Shown piece after piece: positions 9,147 to 17,771 of a DNA stretch of 64,000 nucleotides (positions within the stretch are counted from its first letter, which is position 1; the number at the start of each line of letters is the position of its first letter). Source of the stretch: an uncultured Acidimicrobiales bacterium (GTDB taxonomy: Bacteria; Actinomycetota; Acidimicrobiia; Acidimicrobiales; Bin134); assembly GCA_951813325.1 (NCBI GenBank), contig OX638350.1, positions 3,267,954-3,331,953 of the forward strand, written 5' to 3'. Below the pieces are notes generated by a model. It made no database searches. It was not told the DNA's origin and saw only the letters and a list, made by a program, of their open reading frames with translations. The translations under genes were made by a program, and so were the position numbers.

Positions 9147-9195
9147 TCTCCGGGTTTGGTTGTCCCAACCCTTTGTCCGCAGCAAGACTGGGCGA

Positions 9196-10362
9196 ATGGA
9201 AGCCCTCGTCTTCGAGCGCAAACCCGCCCGCTATGTGGCGGCTGCGGTTGCCTCTCGAGTGGTTCCCAGCGCGGGCGGCAGCGTTGGCCCGCTGCGTCTG
9301 CGCGACATCGATCCGCCCGAGTTGCCCGGGCCGGAATGGCAAGCAATTCGTCCCCGGCTGACCGGCATATGCGGGTCGGATCTGGCCACAGTGGAGGGTC
9401 GCTCCTCCCGCTATTTCGAGTCGTTGGTCTCGTTCCCGTTCGTCCCCGGCCACGAAGTGGTGGGAATCAATGACGACGGGCGCCGGCTGGCCCTCGAACC
9501 GGTTCTGGGGCCGGCCGCCCGCGATGAGCCGCTCCCCTTCCCCGGTGCCGCCCCTGGAGACGGCGATGACTACGGCTACTTGCTCGGGGGCGTCATCGAA
9601 AACGGCATCCAAATCGGCTTTTGCTCCAGCACCGGCGGCGGTTGGGGAGAATCCTTGATCGCCCACCAGAGCCAACTCCATGCGGTGCCCGATCACTTCA
9701 GCGACGAGGCTGCCGTAATGCTGGAGCCGGCGGCGGGAGGGGTCCACGCCGCACTGAAGGCCCAAATCGAGCCGGGAGCCTCGGTGGCCGTGCTGGGCGC
9801 GGGCACGATGGGGCTGTGCTCGCTGGCCGCAGTGCGGTCGCTCACGTCAGCCGGGACGACCATCGTCACTGCCAAGCACCCGCACCAGCGGGACCTGGCT
9901 ACCGCCTTGGGCGCCGACATCGTGGTGGAACCCCGCGAGGCTCGCCGGGCCGTGCGGAGGTTCTGCGGCTGTCGGATGTTGGGCGACTATCTATCGGGCG
10001 GAGTGGACATCACTATCGACGCCGTGGGAAATCCGGCATCGGTGGCCGATGCCATCGCCATCACCCGGCCTCGTGGACGCGTGGTGCTGCTGGGCATGCC
10101 CGAGCCCGCACGAATTGATCTGACCGGGCTGTGGCATCGTGAGACGGAGTTGGTAGGCGCATACACCTACGGGACCGAGACCCTCTCCGAAGGCCGAACC
10201 GCCAAGAGCTTTGAAATGGCATTCGACTTGGTTGCCGCCGCCAATCTCGAGACATTGGTGTCCGCCCGCTACCCCTTGAGCCAATATCGGGAAGCGATTG
10301 CCCACGCCGCTGAAGCCGGGCCCCGAGGCGCCATCAAGGTGGTCTTCGAGCAGAACGGCTGA
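9196..10362 (+). CDS. Zinc-type alcohol dehydrogenase-like protein (MDR family)
   Basis: 388 residues. I chose the ATG at 9196; the longer open frame runs back into the M23 gene. Catalytic zinc ligands are Cys59 in GICGSD and His86-Glu87 in GHEVVG, and the NAD-binding Rossmann motif is VAVLGAGTMGLCSLA. The four-cysteine structural zinc lobe normally found after the GHE motif is missing; instead the loop is acidic and glycine rich. Medium-chain dehydrogenases oxidise alcohols or reduce aldehydes and ketones; the substrate here is unknown. It converges on the Ldh-family gene with 1 nt between stops. Confidence 0.8.
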   Translation: MEALVFERKPARYVAAAVASRVVPSAGGSVGPLRLRDIDPPELPGPEWQAIRPRLTGICGSDLATVEGRSSRYFESLVSFPFVPGHEVVGINDDGRRLALEPVLGPAARDEPLPFPGAAPGDGDDYGYLLGGVIENGIQIGFCSSTGGGWGESLIAHQSQLHAVPDHFSDEAAVMLEPAAGGVHAALKAQIEPGASVAVLGAGTMGLCSLAAVRSLTSAGTTIVTAKHPHQRDLATALGADIVVEPREARRAVRRFCGCRMLGDYLSGGVDITIDAVGNPASVADAIAITRPRGRVVLLGMPEPARIDLTGLWHRETELVGAYTYGTETLSEGRTAKSFEMAFDLVAAANLETLVSARYPLSQYREAIAHAAEAGPRGAIKVVFEQNG

Positions 10363-10363
10363 T

Positions 10364-11443
10364 CTACAGCAGCTTTCCCGCGGCCAGTGGGGGAAGACCG
10401 AAGTCAGCCCCGATAGCACTGATCTCTTCCACCAGGGCCACGGATAGGGGAATCCCCGAAGCCAGCCGCTCGGCCCGGTTTTCGTGCTCGATCTCGCCCG
10501 GCACGTAGATCCGGTCCACGCCTTCGGCCCGCTCGTTGCTGTGTACATCGCGAATGAGCTGGTCCATTTGCTCGCGAAACCGGTCCACCCCGCAGAACCG
10601 CTCCAAGTCCAGGGTCAAGAACATCCAACCCTTGGCGAGCCGGCGGTTGCCGACCAACTCGCATTCGGTCTGCTCGGTATGCCCAAAACTGCTCCCGGCC
10701 ACGATTCCCGACAACACCTCCACCATCAGCGCAATCCCAAACCCCTTGTAGCCCCCGAACCAGCACAGATTCTGGGCCGATGCTGCTTCGGTATCGGTGG
10801 TCGGCCGACCCTGAGCGTCATTGGCCCAGCCTTCGGGGATGGTCGGATCACCTCGCTTCTTGGCCAGCAAGATCTTGTTCCCGGCCACCGCGGTGGTGGC
10901 GATGTCATAGACCACCGGCAGCTCTTCGCCGGCCGGCGCCGCCCAGGAAAATGGATTGGTCGAGAAAATCCCCGACCGGCCGCCGTAGGGGGGAACAATG
11001 GCCGGGCCATTCTGCACCGCCATGGCGAAGCAGCCGGCTTCGGCGGCCGGCAGCGTGTAGTAGGCCAATGCCCCCAGATGGGTTCCCTCCCGCACGGTGA
11101 CCGCCGCCACCCCGTGGGCTTTGGCCCGCTCGACGGCCAACTCTACAGCCGCCACTCCGGCCACCTGCCCGAAGCCGATGCCGCCGTCAAGCATCACCGT
11201 GGCGCCATCGTCGCGGATCACCGTCACCTCGGTAGCCGGCCGCAGATGTCCTGATCTCAGTCGAGCCACATACAGCTCCACTAGATGCGCTCCGTGAGAG
11301 TCAACCCCGCGTAGATCGGCCTCCACCAAATTGTCGACCACGATACCGGCCTGATCCGGAGGGACGCCGAGCCCCTCCAATATGGCGCTCTCGTAGCGTC
11401 GCAGCTCTTCGTGATCCAGCAGGATCACGCTTGCGTCGCCCAC
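10364..11443 (-). CDS. Ldh-family oxidoreductase (malate/L-sulfolactate dehydrogenase type)
   Basis: 359 residues matching the length of the type-2 malate/L-lactate dehydrogenase family, which has a non-Rossmann NAD(P)H fold. Recognisable signatures are RGVDSHGAHLVELYVARL near residue 50, with the catalytic histidine, NGPAIVPPYGGRSGIFSTNPFSWAAPAG around 150 and WFGGYKGFGIALMVEVLSGI around 230. Members reduce 2-keto acids such as sulfopyruvate, ureidoglycolate precursors or imines. The gene is followed downstream by the convergent alcohol dehydrogenase and preceded by DoxX with a 3-nt gap, suggesting co-transcription with DoxX. Confidence 0.8.
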   Translation of the reverse strand: MGDASVILLDHEELRRYESAILEGLGVPPDQAGIVVDNLVEADLRGVDSHGAHLVELYVARLRSGHLRPATEVTVIRDDGATVMLDGGIGFGQVAGVAAVELAVERAKAHGVAAVTVREGTHLGALAYYTLPAAEAGCFAMAVQNGPAIVPPYGGRSGIFSTNPFSWAAPAGEELPVVYDIATTAVAGNKILLAKKRGDPTIPEGWANDAQGRPTTDTEAASAQNLCWFGGYKGFGIALMVEVLSGIVAGSSFGHTEQTECELVGNRRLAKGWMFLTLDLERFCGVDRFREQMDQLIRDVHSNERAEGVDRIYVPGEIEHENRAERLASGIPLSVALVEEISAIGADFGLPPLAAGKLL

Positions 11444-11446
11444 TGC

Positions 11447-11959
11447 TCAAGCAGCCTCTTCAGACCTCGGAGGCCGATAGAACACGGCAAGCTGGGTCAT
11501 TCCGGCCAGCACACCGCCGCCGGCGCCGATGGCCAGGCCGATGTAGCCGTCCAAATCGTCGTCGATGCCCAGAGCGCTGTCCACCGACCACTCCATAGGC
11601 CCCAAGGTGGCAACTGATATCGCGACCACGGCCAGCACGAAGGTGTACTCCCATCCTTCCCGCACGATCATGAACCCGTTGTGGCGGTGAACGGTCCACG
11701 CCGCCACCACCATGACACCCACCATCCCCGCGGCCGCCAGAGGCGTGAGAAAGCCCAGAGCCAAGAGCAATCCGGCGCCGATCTCCGTGAGCGCTGCCAT
11801 CCAGGCGTGCAACTTGCCCGGTTTCATCCCCATGCTGTCGAACCAACCGGCGGTACCGGGGATGCGGCCGCCCTGAAAGATCTTACCGTATCCATGAGCG
11901 GCAAACGTGAGCCCAATGCCCACCCGCAAGATCAGCATTGCCAGATTCATCTCATCCAT
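11447..11959 (-). CDS. DoxX family membrane protein
   Basis: About 170 residues with four hydrophobic segments: LAMLILRVGIGLTFAAHGYGKIF, LHAWMAALTEIGAGLLLALGFL, AAAGMVGVMVVAAWTVH and FVLAVVAISVATLG. The glycine-rich first helix followed by GYGKIFQGG is typical of DoxX-like proteins, small inner-membrane proteins linked to redox or thiol stress in mycobacteria. I prefer the ATG at 11959 (MDEMNLAMLIL); another in-frame ATG exists at 11980 but adds only six atypical residues. It is divergent from the zinc-ribbon gene at 11994, with about 34 bp for both promoters. Confidence 0.75.
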   Translation of the reverse strand: MDEMNLAMLILRVGIGLTFAAHGYGKIFQGGRIPGTAGWFDSMGMKPGKLHAWMAALTEIGAGLLLALGFLTPLAAAGMVGVMVVAAWTVHRHNGFMIVREGWEYTFVLAVVAISVATLGPMEWSVDSALGIDDDLDGYIGLAIGAGGGVLAGMTQLAVFYRPPRSEEAA

Positions 11960-11993
11960 GGGCCCACAGTATCGGCCCATCTAGAGTGAACAG

Positions 11994-12251
11994 GTGCCTC
12001 TGTGGCTCAGCGTCGCAATTGCCATCCTCGCGGGGATGATCCTCATCAGGGTCGGCATCGGAATACTGCTCATGATCCGCCAGCCCCTTCCGCCGCCTCC
12101 ACCGCCGGGAGAACTGCGCAAAGTCAAGATCACCTACCGGTGCACTCTTTGCTATGCCGAAGTTCGCATGACTGTCGCTCCGGAAGAAGACCCAGAACCT
12201 CCCCGCCACTGCGGCGATGACATGGATCTCGTCGCCCCTGTCGACGAATAG
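11994..12251 (+). CDS. Small membrane-anchored zinc-ribbon protein
   Basis: 85 residues from a GTG. Residues 3-27 are a single transmembrane helix (LWLSVAIAILAGMILIRVG), then a run of six prolines, then a small cytoplasmic domain with CTLC and, 28 residues on, HC, a plausible zinc site. No family name is recognised. The proline hinge and zinc ribbon resemble docking modules of membrane-tethered adaptors, but this is only a structural impression. It ends 84 bp before the convergent crgA; that gap holds TGTAC and GTACA as an 8-nt-spaced inverted repeat and nothing else I can name. Confidence 0.6.
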   Translation: MPLWLSVAIAILAGMILIRVGIGILLMIRQPLPPPPPPGELRKVKITYRCTLCYAEVRMTVAPEEDPEPPRHCGDDMDLVAPVDE

Positions 12252-12335
12252 AGCCCGTTGTCCACAGCATGTGTACAATACTGGGTACAAACTACAAAGC
12301 CGTAACTAGAACGTAACCTGATCTCAGCCAACTGG

Positions 12336-12611
12336 CTAATGCCACTGCGTGGCCACCAGCATCCCGGCCAGCAGCAGTCCCAGACCAGACAACAAGTACC
12401 AGTTGTTGGTGTCTCCCGGCAGCAGTGCTACGTAGTTCAGCACGATCACGATGGCACCCAGCGCCAATAGAGCGATCATCAGCACCGGCACCCAGATCGG
12501 GCTGATCTTCTCAGCGGAGACCGGCACCCGGGGGGCGGCCTCGTTCTCGGGTCGGGTCCCCCTCGGGGTTACCCGACCGCCCTGCACTCTGCGCTTGGTC
12601 GGCTTGGCCAT
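12336..12611 (-). CDS. crgA: Cell division protein CrgA
   Basis: 91 residues from the ATG at 12611; the longer open frame upstream adds nothing conserved. A basic N-terminus (MAKPTKRRVQGGRVTPRGTR) is followed by the CrgA signature SPIWVPVLMIALLALGAIVIVLNYVALLPG and a second helix WYLLSGLGLLLAGMLVATQWH. CrgA is an actinobacterial two-helix membrane protein that recruits divisome partners such as FtsI and CwsA. Its position beside the glutaminase-type synthase and pknB near the origin matches the mycobacterial order crgA-trpG-pknB. Confidence 0.92.
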   Translation of the reverse strand: MAKPTKRRVQGGRVTPRGTRPENEAAPRVPVSAEKISPIWVPVLMIALLALGAIVIVLNYVALLPGDTNNWYLLSGLGLLLAGMLVATQWH

Positions 12612-12678
12612 GAGCCAAGGATAGACCCGATGCAAACCGCTTCTAGCCTTGAGCAGCCTACCGATAACGTTGGCCCCG

Positions 12679-13257
12679 GTGAGTCCCCGCATTCTGGTGA
12701 TCGACAACTACGATTCCTTCGTCTACAACCTCGTTCAGTATTTGGGGGAACTGGGAGCCGAATCGATCGTCCATCGCCATGACGCCCTCTCCCTCGATGA
12801 AGCCCTTGACCTCGATCCCGACGGTGTTCTCATCAGCCCAGGGCCGGGGCGTCCATCTGACGCAGGGCTCAGCAATGTTCTCATTCAAGAGTTCTGCGGC
12901 GTCCGGCCGGTGCTCGGCGTATGCCTCGGATTGCAGTGCCTCGGAGAGGTTTTCGGCGGGCGGGTGGTGCGGGCCCCGCAGGTCATGCACGGCAAGACAT
13001 CGATCATCCACCACCGCGGTGATGGAGTCTTCTCCGGACTCCCCAACCCCATCGAAGCCACTCGGTACCACTCCCTGATTGTCGAGCGCTCCTCAGTACC
13101 CGATGTCCTGTCCATTACTGCGGAGACCGACGACGGGCTGGTGATGGGGTTGCGCCATCGCGATCACCCGGTTGAGGGAGTGCAGTTCCATCCGGAGTCG
13201 ATCCTGACCTCATCCGGTCATGACATACTGAGCAACTTCCTGGCCCAGACTTCCTAG
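12679..13257 (+). CDS. pabA: Anthranilate / aminodeoxychorismate synthase glutaminase subunit
   Basis: 192 residues from a GTG, giving the normal start [21 protein letters not shown]. It is a class I glutamine amidotransferase with the oxyanion and nucleophile motifs [11 protein letters not shown] and GVCLGLQ (the Cys nucleophile) and the His-Glu pair in VQFHPES. It supplies ammonia for chorismate amination in tryptophan or folate synthesis; the sequence alone does not say which. No synthase large subunit is nearby. The lone copy between crgA and pknB equals the trpG/pabA gene of the mycobacterial origin region. Confidence 0.88.
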   Translation: MSPRILVIDNYDSFVYNLVQYLGELGAESIVHRHDALSLDEALDLDPDGVLISPGPGRPSDAGLSNVLIQEFCGVRPVLGVCLGLQCLGEVFGGRVVRAPQVMHGKTSIIHHRGDGVFSGLPNPIEATRYHSLIVERSSVPDVLSITAETDDGLVMGLRHRDHPVEGVQFHPESILTSSGHDILSNFLAQTS

Positions 13258-13270
13258 TAGCTGCGGGAGA

Positions 13271-15649
13271 TTAGCCAGCCCAGGAAACGGCGCAACCGTC
13301 GTCGAAGCCCGGTGCGTCGCCATCGATGCCCTCAGCCCAACTGACAGCATTCGCCGCGGCTGCGGGCATCGGAAACGGGTATTCTAGGTTCCACTCCACC
13401 GAGAATCCGGGAATGTCGGAGTAACTCGCCACTAGGCCTCGGCACTCTGATTCAAATCTGTCCGACAAGGCATTCCAATTGGCGATGCTCCCCAAGGCAC
13501 CCGGTTGGTTCGCAGCGGCAATGGAGCTTGCGTTCACTTGTGCGGCTGCATTCCTCGCCAAGGTCCGGCGGGGAGTGAGACCGTCAACTGGATCGTCGGG
13601 ACCGGCGGGATCATCTGGTGCAGCGGGATCGCCCGTGGGCATTGGTTCCGGGGTTTCATCAGGCGGAATGACCGTTGTCGGCTGTCCCACACAGGCAGTC
13701 ACCTCTGTTCCCCGCGGGTGTTCTTCGTCGGCCAACGGCGACTGACCCATGATGCGGCCAACCAATTCCTCAGTGTCGTTGGGGAAATCGCACTGGGGAA
13801 TGGGTTGGATGAGCACCAACTCCAAATCATCCAGCCGCTGGGCGGCGGTCTCCGGCGCCAGCCCAATCAGACGGGGCATCACCACACTCTCCGGACCCAA
13901 AGAGACCACGATCACAATCGGAGATTCAGGCAGCAGAAGGACAGGGGGCGCTGGATCGGTGGTGATCACCAGGCTTTCCTCCACTTCGTCGGAGGGCTCC
14001 TCCTGAACTTCGTCGCTCACCTCGAGGCCGGCTTGGGCCAAAATCTGCGTGGCCTGGAGCAGAGTCATCCCCGTCACATCGGGTACTTCAATGGGCTGAA
14101 TCCCTTCAGCCACAAAGAGCACCACCGTGTTGCCCGGGGCAACCTCGCTACCAGCCGCGGGCTCTTGGCGAAGCACTTGCCCCGCCGGAGCGGTCGAGCC
14201 CAACTCCACCCGCAACTCGGAAGGAAAACCCCGGTCCTGCAAGAAACGGGCGGCGTCATCAGCGCTTTGGCCCACCACTCCGGGCACAACCTCCGGAACT
14301 GCCCCTGAGCTCACCGTGATCTCGATTTCCCCCCCCTGCTCCACTTCATCCAACGCTGCAGGGGACTGGGAGATGACCTCGTTGCTCTCCACTGTGTCAC
14401 TGGTTTCGAAAACTTGGCCGACCACAAAGCCAGCGGCCCGCAGCTCGCGTATCGCCGCCTGGCTCGACAGTCCCACCACATCGGGTACGGAAACCAAAGC
14501 AGCAGGGGTGTTGGTCATGACGGGCGGTGTGGCGTCTTCGCCGCCCTCGAGCACGTTGGACAACACAAAGAACACCAGCACTGCTACGGCGATGAAGATC
14601 ACCGCCGCCGCCGTGTAGAGCCCAGCCCGTGACGAGGGTTCTAAGACGGTCACCGGTGCAGGCTGCGGGGCCACCGGCGGCTGGGGTGGTGCCCCGGCGG
14701 CTGGTGGGGGGTCCGCCTGAGGTGCACTGGTCGGCTCCTCCGGCACCTTGGCCGTTGGAGGTGAAAGCTCCGATTGGGCTTGAGCGGCCAGTTGTCGAGG
14801 GGACAACTGGTGGTGCCCCTCGCGAAAGCGCCGCAAATCCCGTTGGACGTCGCTGGCGGTCGGGTATCGCTTGTCCGGGCTCTTGGCCAGCAACTTCATG
14901 GTGATGGCTTCGAGCGATTCCGGCAGAACGACCCCTAGCGACGAGGGGGAGGGCACCGTTTGCTGGACGTGCTTGTACGCCACCGCCACCGAACTTTCGC
15001 CGGTGAACGGAGGGCGACCACAGAGCATCTCGTACAGCACGATTCCCAGCGAATACAGATCACTGCGATGATCGAGGGGCTGCCCCTGGGCTTGCTCCGG
15101 AGAGAAGTAGGTGGCCGTTCCCATCACTGAGCCGGTCTGGGTGAGGTTCGCCTCCGCTCCCCCGAATGCGGCAATGGCGATGCCGAAGTCGGTTACCTTC
15201 ACCTTTCCGTCGGGCGACAGCAGCACGTTGCCCGGCTTGACATCTCGGTGGATCACCCCGTTGTTGTGGGCAAAGCCCAGCGCGGGGGCTACGTACATCG
15301 CGATTTCCGCGGCCCGTTCAGGGGCCAGGGGCCCGTTTGAGCGCAGCAATTCAGCCAGGCTCTGGCCTTCGATGTACTCCATGACGATGAAATACGTGCT
15401 TTCGTCCGATCCCCAGTCGTACACCGCCACGATGTTGGGGTGATTCAGATTGGCCGCCGCAGTGGCTTCTCGTCGGAATCGCTCCACAAAGCTCGGATCG
15501 GCGGCAAACTCCGGAAACAAGCGCTTGATGGCCACCGGACGCGACAAGAGGGTGTCCTGTCCCAAAAATACGTCGGTCATGCCGCCGCGGGCGATCTGAT
15601 TTCTCAGTCGGTAGCGACCACCTAAAAGCCCCGGTTCTTTGTCTGCCAT
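13271..15649 (-). CDS. pknB: Serine/threonine protein kinase PknB with four PASTA domains
   Basis: 792 residues. The kinase domain (12-275) has the ATP-site Lys42, HRDVKPGN with catalytic Asp136, and DFG at 154-156. A disordered Pro/Ala linker leads to one transmembrane helix at 343-366. Outside are four PASTA repeats, about 387-450, 451-517, 518-588 and 589-658, which bind muropeptides or lipid II, then a spacer and a unique 90-residue C-terminal part with two cysteines. PknB controls cell-wall synthesis and division in actinobacteria. Its phosphatase partner is directly upstream with 33 bp between. Confidence 0.93.
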   Translation of the reverse strand: MADKEPGLLGGRYRLRNQIARGGMTDVFLGQDTLLSRPVAIKRLFPEFAADPSFVERFRREATAAANLNHPNIVAVYDWGSDESTYFIVMEYIEGQSLAELLRSNGPLAPERAAEIAMYVAPALGFAHNNGVIHRDVKPGNVLLSPDGKVKVTDFGIAIAAFGGAEANLTQTGSVMGTATYFSPEQAQGQPLDHRSDLYSLGIVLYEMLCGRPPFTGESSVAVAYKHVQQTVPSPSSLGVVLPESLEAITMKLLAKSPDKRYPTASDVQRDLRRFREGHHQLSPRQLAAQAQSELSPPTAKVPEEPTSAPQADPPPAAGAPPQPPVAPQPAPVTVLEPSSRAGLYTAAAVIFIAVAVLVFFVLSNVLEGGEDATPPVMTNTPAALVSVPDVVGLSSQAAIRELRAAGFVVGQVFETSDTVESNEVISQSPAALDEVEQGGEIEITVSSGAVPEVVPGVVGQSADDAARFLQDRGFPSELRVELGSTAPAGQVLRQEPAAGSEVAPGNTVVLFVAEGIQPIEVPDVTGMTLLQATQILAQAGLEVSDEVQEEPSDEVEESLVITTDPAPPVLLLPESPIVIVVSLGPESVVMPRLIGLAPETAAQRLDDLELVLIQPIPQCDFPNDTEELVGRIMGQSPLADEEHPRGTEVTACVGQPTTVIPPDETPEPMPTGDPAAPDDPAGPDDPVDGLTPRRTLARNAAAQVNASSIAAANQPGALGSIANWNALSDRFESECRGLVASYSDIPGFSVEWNLEYPFPMPAAAANAVSWAEGIDGDAPGFDDGCAVSWAG

Positions 15650-15682
15650 GGCGAAAATAGCGTACTTGCTGATTTGTTCGAT

Positions 15683-16480
15683 TTACGGTAGGGCTACATC
15701 CGCGATGTCCACGATCACCACCGTGACGTTGTCGCTTCCGCCATTCTTCAACGCCAGGCTAACCAAAGCGTCGGCGGCCTCCACCGGCGACTCGAGTTGT
15801 ATCAGGATCGCATGGATGTCCCGATCGGCCACCTCATTGGTCAAGCCATCAGAACAGAGCAGATAGCGGTGCCCGCTCACCGGCACCAGAGTCCAATCGT
15901 CAATCACCACTTTCGACTCGATGCCCAGCGCGCGGCTGAGGTGGTGCCGGTACTCGTGGGCGTTAGCCTCCTGTCGCGTGATCATCCCCGCCTTGACCAT
16001 CTCCTGCACCACAGTGTGATCTTCGGTCAGCTGATGGAGGCCGCTCTCATCGCAGCGATACACCCGGGAATCGCCGACGTTCACCACCGCTAGCGCTTCC
16101 CTGTGGTCTTGCTCAACCACGGCCAGCACGCACAAAGTGGTCCCCATACCGGCCAACTCAGTGGTGGAATTGGATTTGGAGTGGATCTCCCTATTGGCCC
16201 GTGCCACCGCACCCAGTAGCTCCCCCACTGTAGGAGCCGGAGAATGTGAAGAGCGGCGTCCGAACCGATGACGACGACGGATCTCGGTTCGGGCTTCAAC
16301 CATGACCTTGACTTCGGCAGCCAGCGTCTCCACCGCCATGGCCGATGCCACTTCCCCTCCCCGATGGCCCCCCAACCCGTCGGCAACCGCGAAGAGTTCA
16401 CCTTCAACCAGTAGTGAATCTTCGTTTTTCTCTCGACGTCGGCCTCGGTCGGTGGCTTGTCCCGTTTCCAGCCGGATCAT
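15683..16480 (-). CDS. pstP: PP2C-family protein phosphatase, PstP-like
   Basis: 265 residues with PP2C metal-site motifs: RREKNEDSLL near the start, VADGLGGHRGGEVASA, VVNVGDSRVYRC, LLCSDGLTNEV and GGSDNVTVVIV. It has no transmembrane segment, unlike mycobacterial PstP, so it would be soluble. It is expected to remove phosphate from PknB and its substrates. In mycobacteria pbpA, rodA and FHA genes sit around pstP-pknB; none is present here, the pair being directly adjacent. A TATAGT box within an inverted repeat lies 39-44 nt before the ATG. Confidence 0.88.
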   Translation of the reverse strand: MIRLETGQATDRGRRREKNEDSLLVEGELFAVADGLGGHRGGEVASAMAVETLAAEVKVMVEARTEIRRRHRFGRRSSHSPAPTVGELLGAVARANREIHSKSNSTTELAGMGTTLCVLAVVEQDHREALAVVNVGDSRVYRCDESGLHQLTEDHTVVQEMVKAGMITRQEANAHEYRHHLSRALGIESKVVIDDWTLVPVSGHRYLLCSDGLTNEVADRDIHAILIQLESPVEAADALVSLALKNGGSDNVTVVIVDIADVALP

Positions 16481-16511
16481 CAGAGTTCCATGCCCGTGGT
16501 GCCCCCACTCT

Positions 16512-16532
16512 GCGGTGGACTATAACCACCGC
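16512..16532 (-). promoter_or_regulatory. Inverted repeat spanning a likely -10 box upstream of pstP
   Basis: GCGGTGG (16512-16518), a 7-nt spacer and CCACCGC (16526-16532) form a perfect inverted repeat. On the minus strand the spacer and flank contain TATAGT (16524 to 16519), five of six matches to TATAAT, at a suitable distance before the pstP ATG at 16480. A factor binding the repeat would block RNA polymerase; alternatively it is simply a hairpin. Confidence 0.4.
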
Positions 16533-16633
16533 CCATCCCGATTGGCATTCGGGCCAAAGACATAGCCGTTGTTGGCCGAATTCCGGTTACCGATCTGAGC
16601 GCTCGTCTTGTACGCTGAGCCGCTCGACAACCG

Positions 16634-16717
<84 letters not shown>

Positions 16718-16727
16718 CTTTTCGTGG

Positions 16728-17015
16728 TCAGCCCACCGTCTCCTGCGGAGTGGGGGTGGGGACTTCGGTCACCGGCAAGACCGGGGGCGGACCCCAGGCA
16801 ATAGCGGCTTTGGAGAAGCCTGCGGCCACGGCCACGGTCAGGGCCAACTCGGCCAGTTCGGCCGGGGTGAACTCGCCGCTCAGCGCCTCCCGGTCGGCCG
16901 CGGTGAGCCCCGAGGGGTCGGAGATCACCGCGTCGGCCATACGCAGGGCCAATTTGAACCGCTTCGGCAACATGGGGGTCCAAGGCCGCCAGAGGATTGC
17001 CCGTCGCGGTCGCAC
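16728..17015 (-). pseudogene. C-terminal remnant of a carboxymuconolactone decarboxylase-like gene
   Basis: The frame gives LPKRFKLALRMADAVISDPSG.. then SGEFTPAELAELALTVAVAAGFSKAAIAWG, which resembles the C-terminal half of CMD/AhpD-like proteins. The N-terminal half, including the CxxC-type active site, is missing: upstream of about 16973 the homology stops, and what precedes is a different frame or short junk before the metallo-beta-lactamase stop at 17025. Either a decayed gene or a small new protein; I favour decay. Family assignment is by eye and moderate. Confidence 0.45.
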
Positions 17016-17024
17016 TCATCCCAA

Positions 17025-17771
17025 TCACCCACCGAACATCGTCAGCCACTGCTCGGCTGAGCGGGGCATGAACACATAGTTGGTGCGACGGGTCTCGCCC
17101 ATCGAGGCAGAAGGCTGAGGCGAGTACAGGTGGCCGGGGTAGAGAATCGCAGTGTCGGGAACCCGGGCCAGCCGCTGCGTCAGGCTCTCATACATGGCGG
17201 CAGGGTCGCTCCCCGGCAAATCGGTTCGCCCGCACCCCTCCAAGAAAAGCGTGTCCCCAGCCACCAGCCGCCCACCGGTCAAGAAACACTGGCTGCCAGG
17301 GGTATGCCCCGGAGTATGGATCATCTCGATATCAACCGCCCCCACCAACAGCACATCGCCGCTGGTGTGCAGGCAGAGATCGTCATCCCCAATCCCAGTG
17401 GTCATGCTGACATAACGGGCCTCATCAGCTTGCACGTGCACCGGAACCGACACCAGCTCCAAAAGCTCAGCCACCCCCGTAATGGAGAACTGCATCATTG
17501 ACCCGCCCACATGGTCAGGGTGGTAGTGGGTAGCCAACACCCCGGTAAGCCGCATCCCATCGGCTTCCAACAGCGCCACGATCCCCTCCGGGTCATACGC
17601 CGGATCCACCACCACCGCTTCCCCCGTCTCCCGATCACCAATCAGGTAAACAAAGTTCACCATCTGCCGAGCCAACATGTCCCCAGCCGCAACATCCCGT
17701 CCCGACAACAGCTGGCGAAAATACAGGCGCTCGTCTTCCACAGGCTCGATACTACGCAACCGGCTCATCAT
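17025..17771 (-). CDS. Metallo-beta-lactamase-fold hydrolase (glyoxalase II-like)
   Basis: 248 residues, starting at the ATGATG pair at 17768-17771 that overlaps the larC stop; a longer frame inside larC is ignored. The zinc motif is THYHPDHVGG, followed later by HTPGHTPGSQCFL, VAGDTLFLEGCGRTDLPGSD and YPGHLY, the usual metal ligands. It resembles glyoxalase II and persulfide dioxygenase-type hydrolases that act on thioesters or persulfides. Overlap with larC implies co-transcription, but a link to nickel-pincer cofactor synthesis is not established. Confidence 0.82.
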   Translation of the reverse strand: MMSRLRSIEPVEDERLYFRQLLSGRDVAAGDMLARQMVNFVYLIGDRETGEAVVVDPAYDPEGIVALLEADGMRLTGVLATHYHPDHVGGSMMQFSITGVAELLELVSVPVHVQADEARYVSMTTGIGDDDLCLHTSGDVLLVGAVDIEMIHTPGHTPGSQCFLTGGRLVAGDTLFLEGCGRTDLPGSDPAAMYESLTQRLARVPDTAILYPGHLYSPQPSASMGETRRTNYVFMPRSAEQWLTMFGG

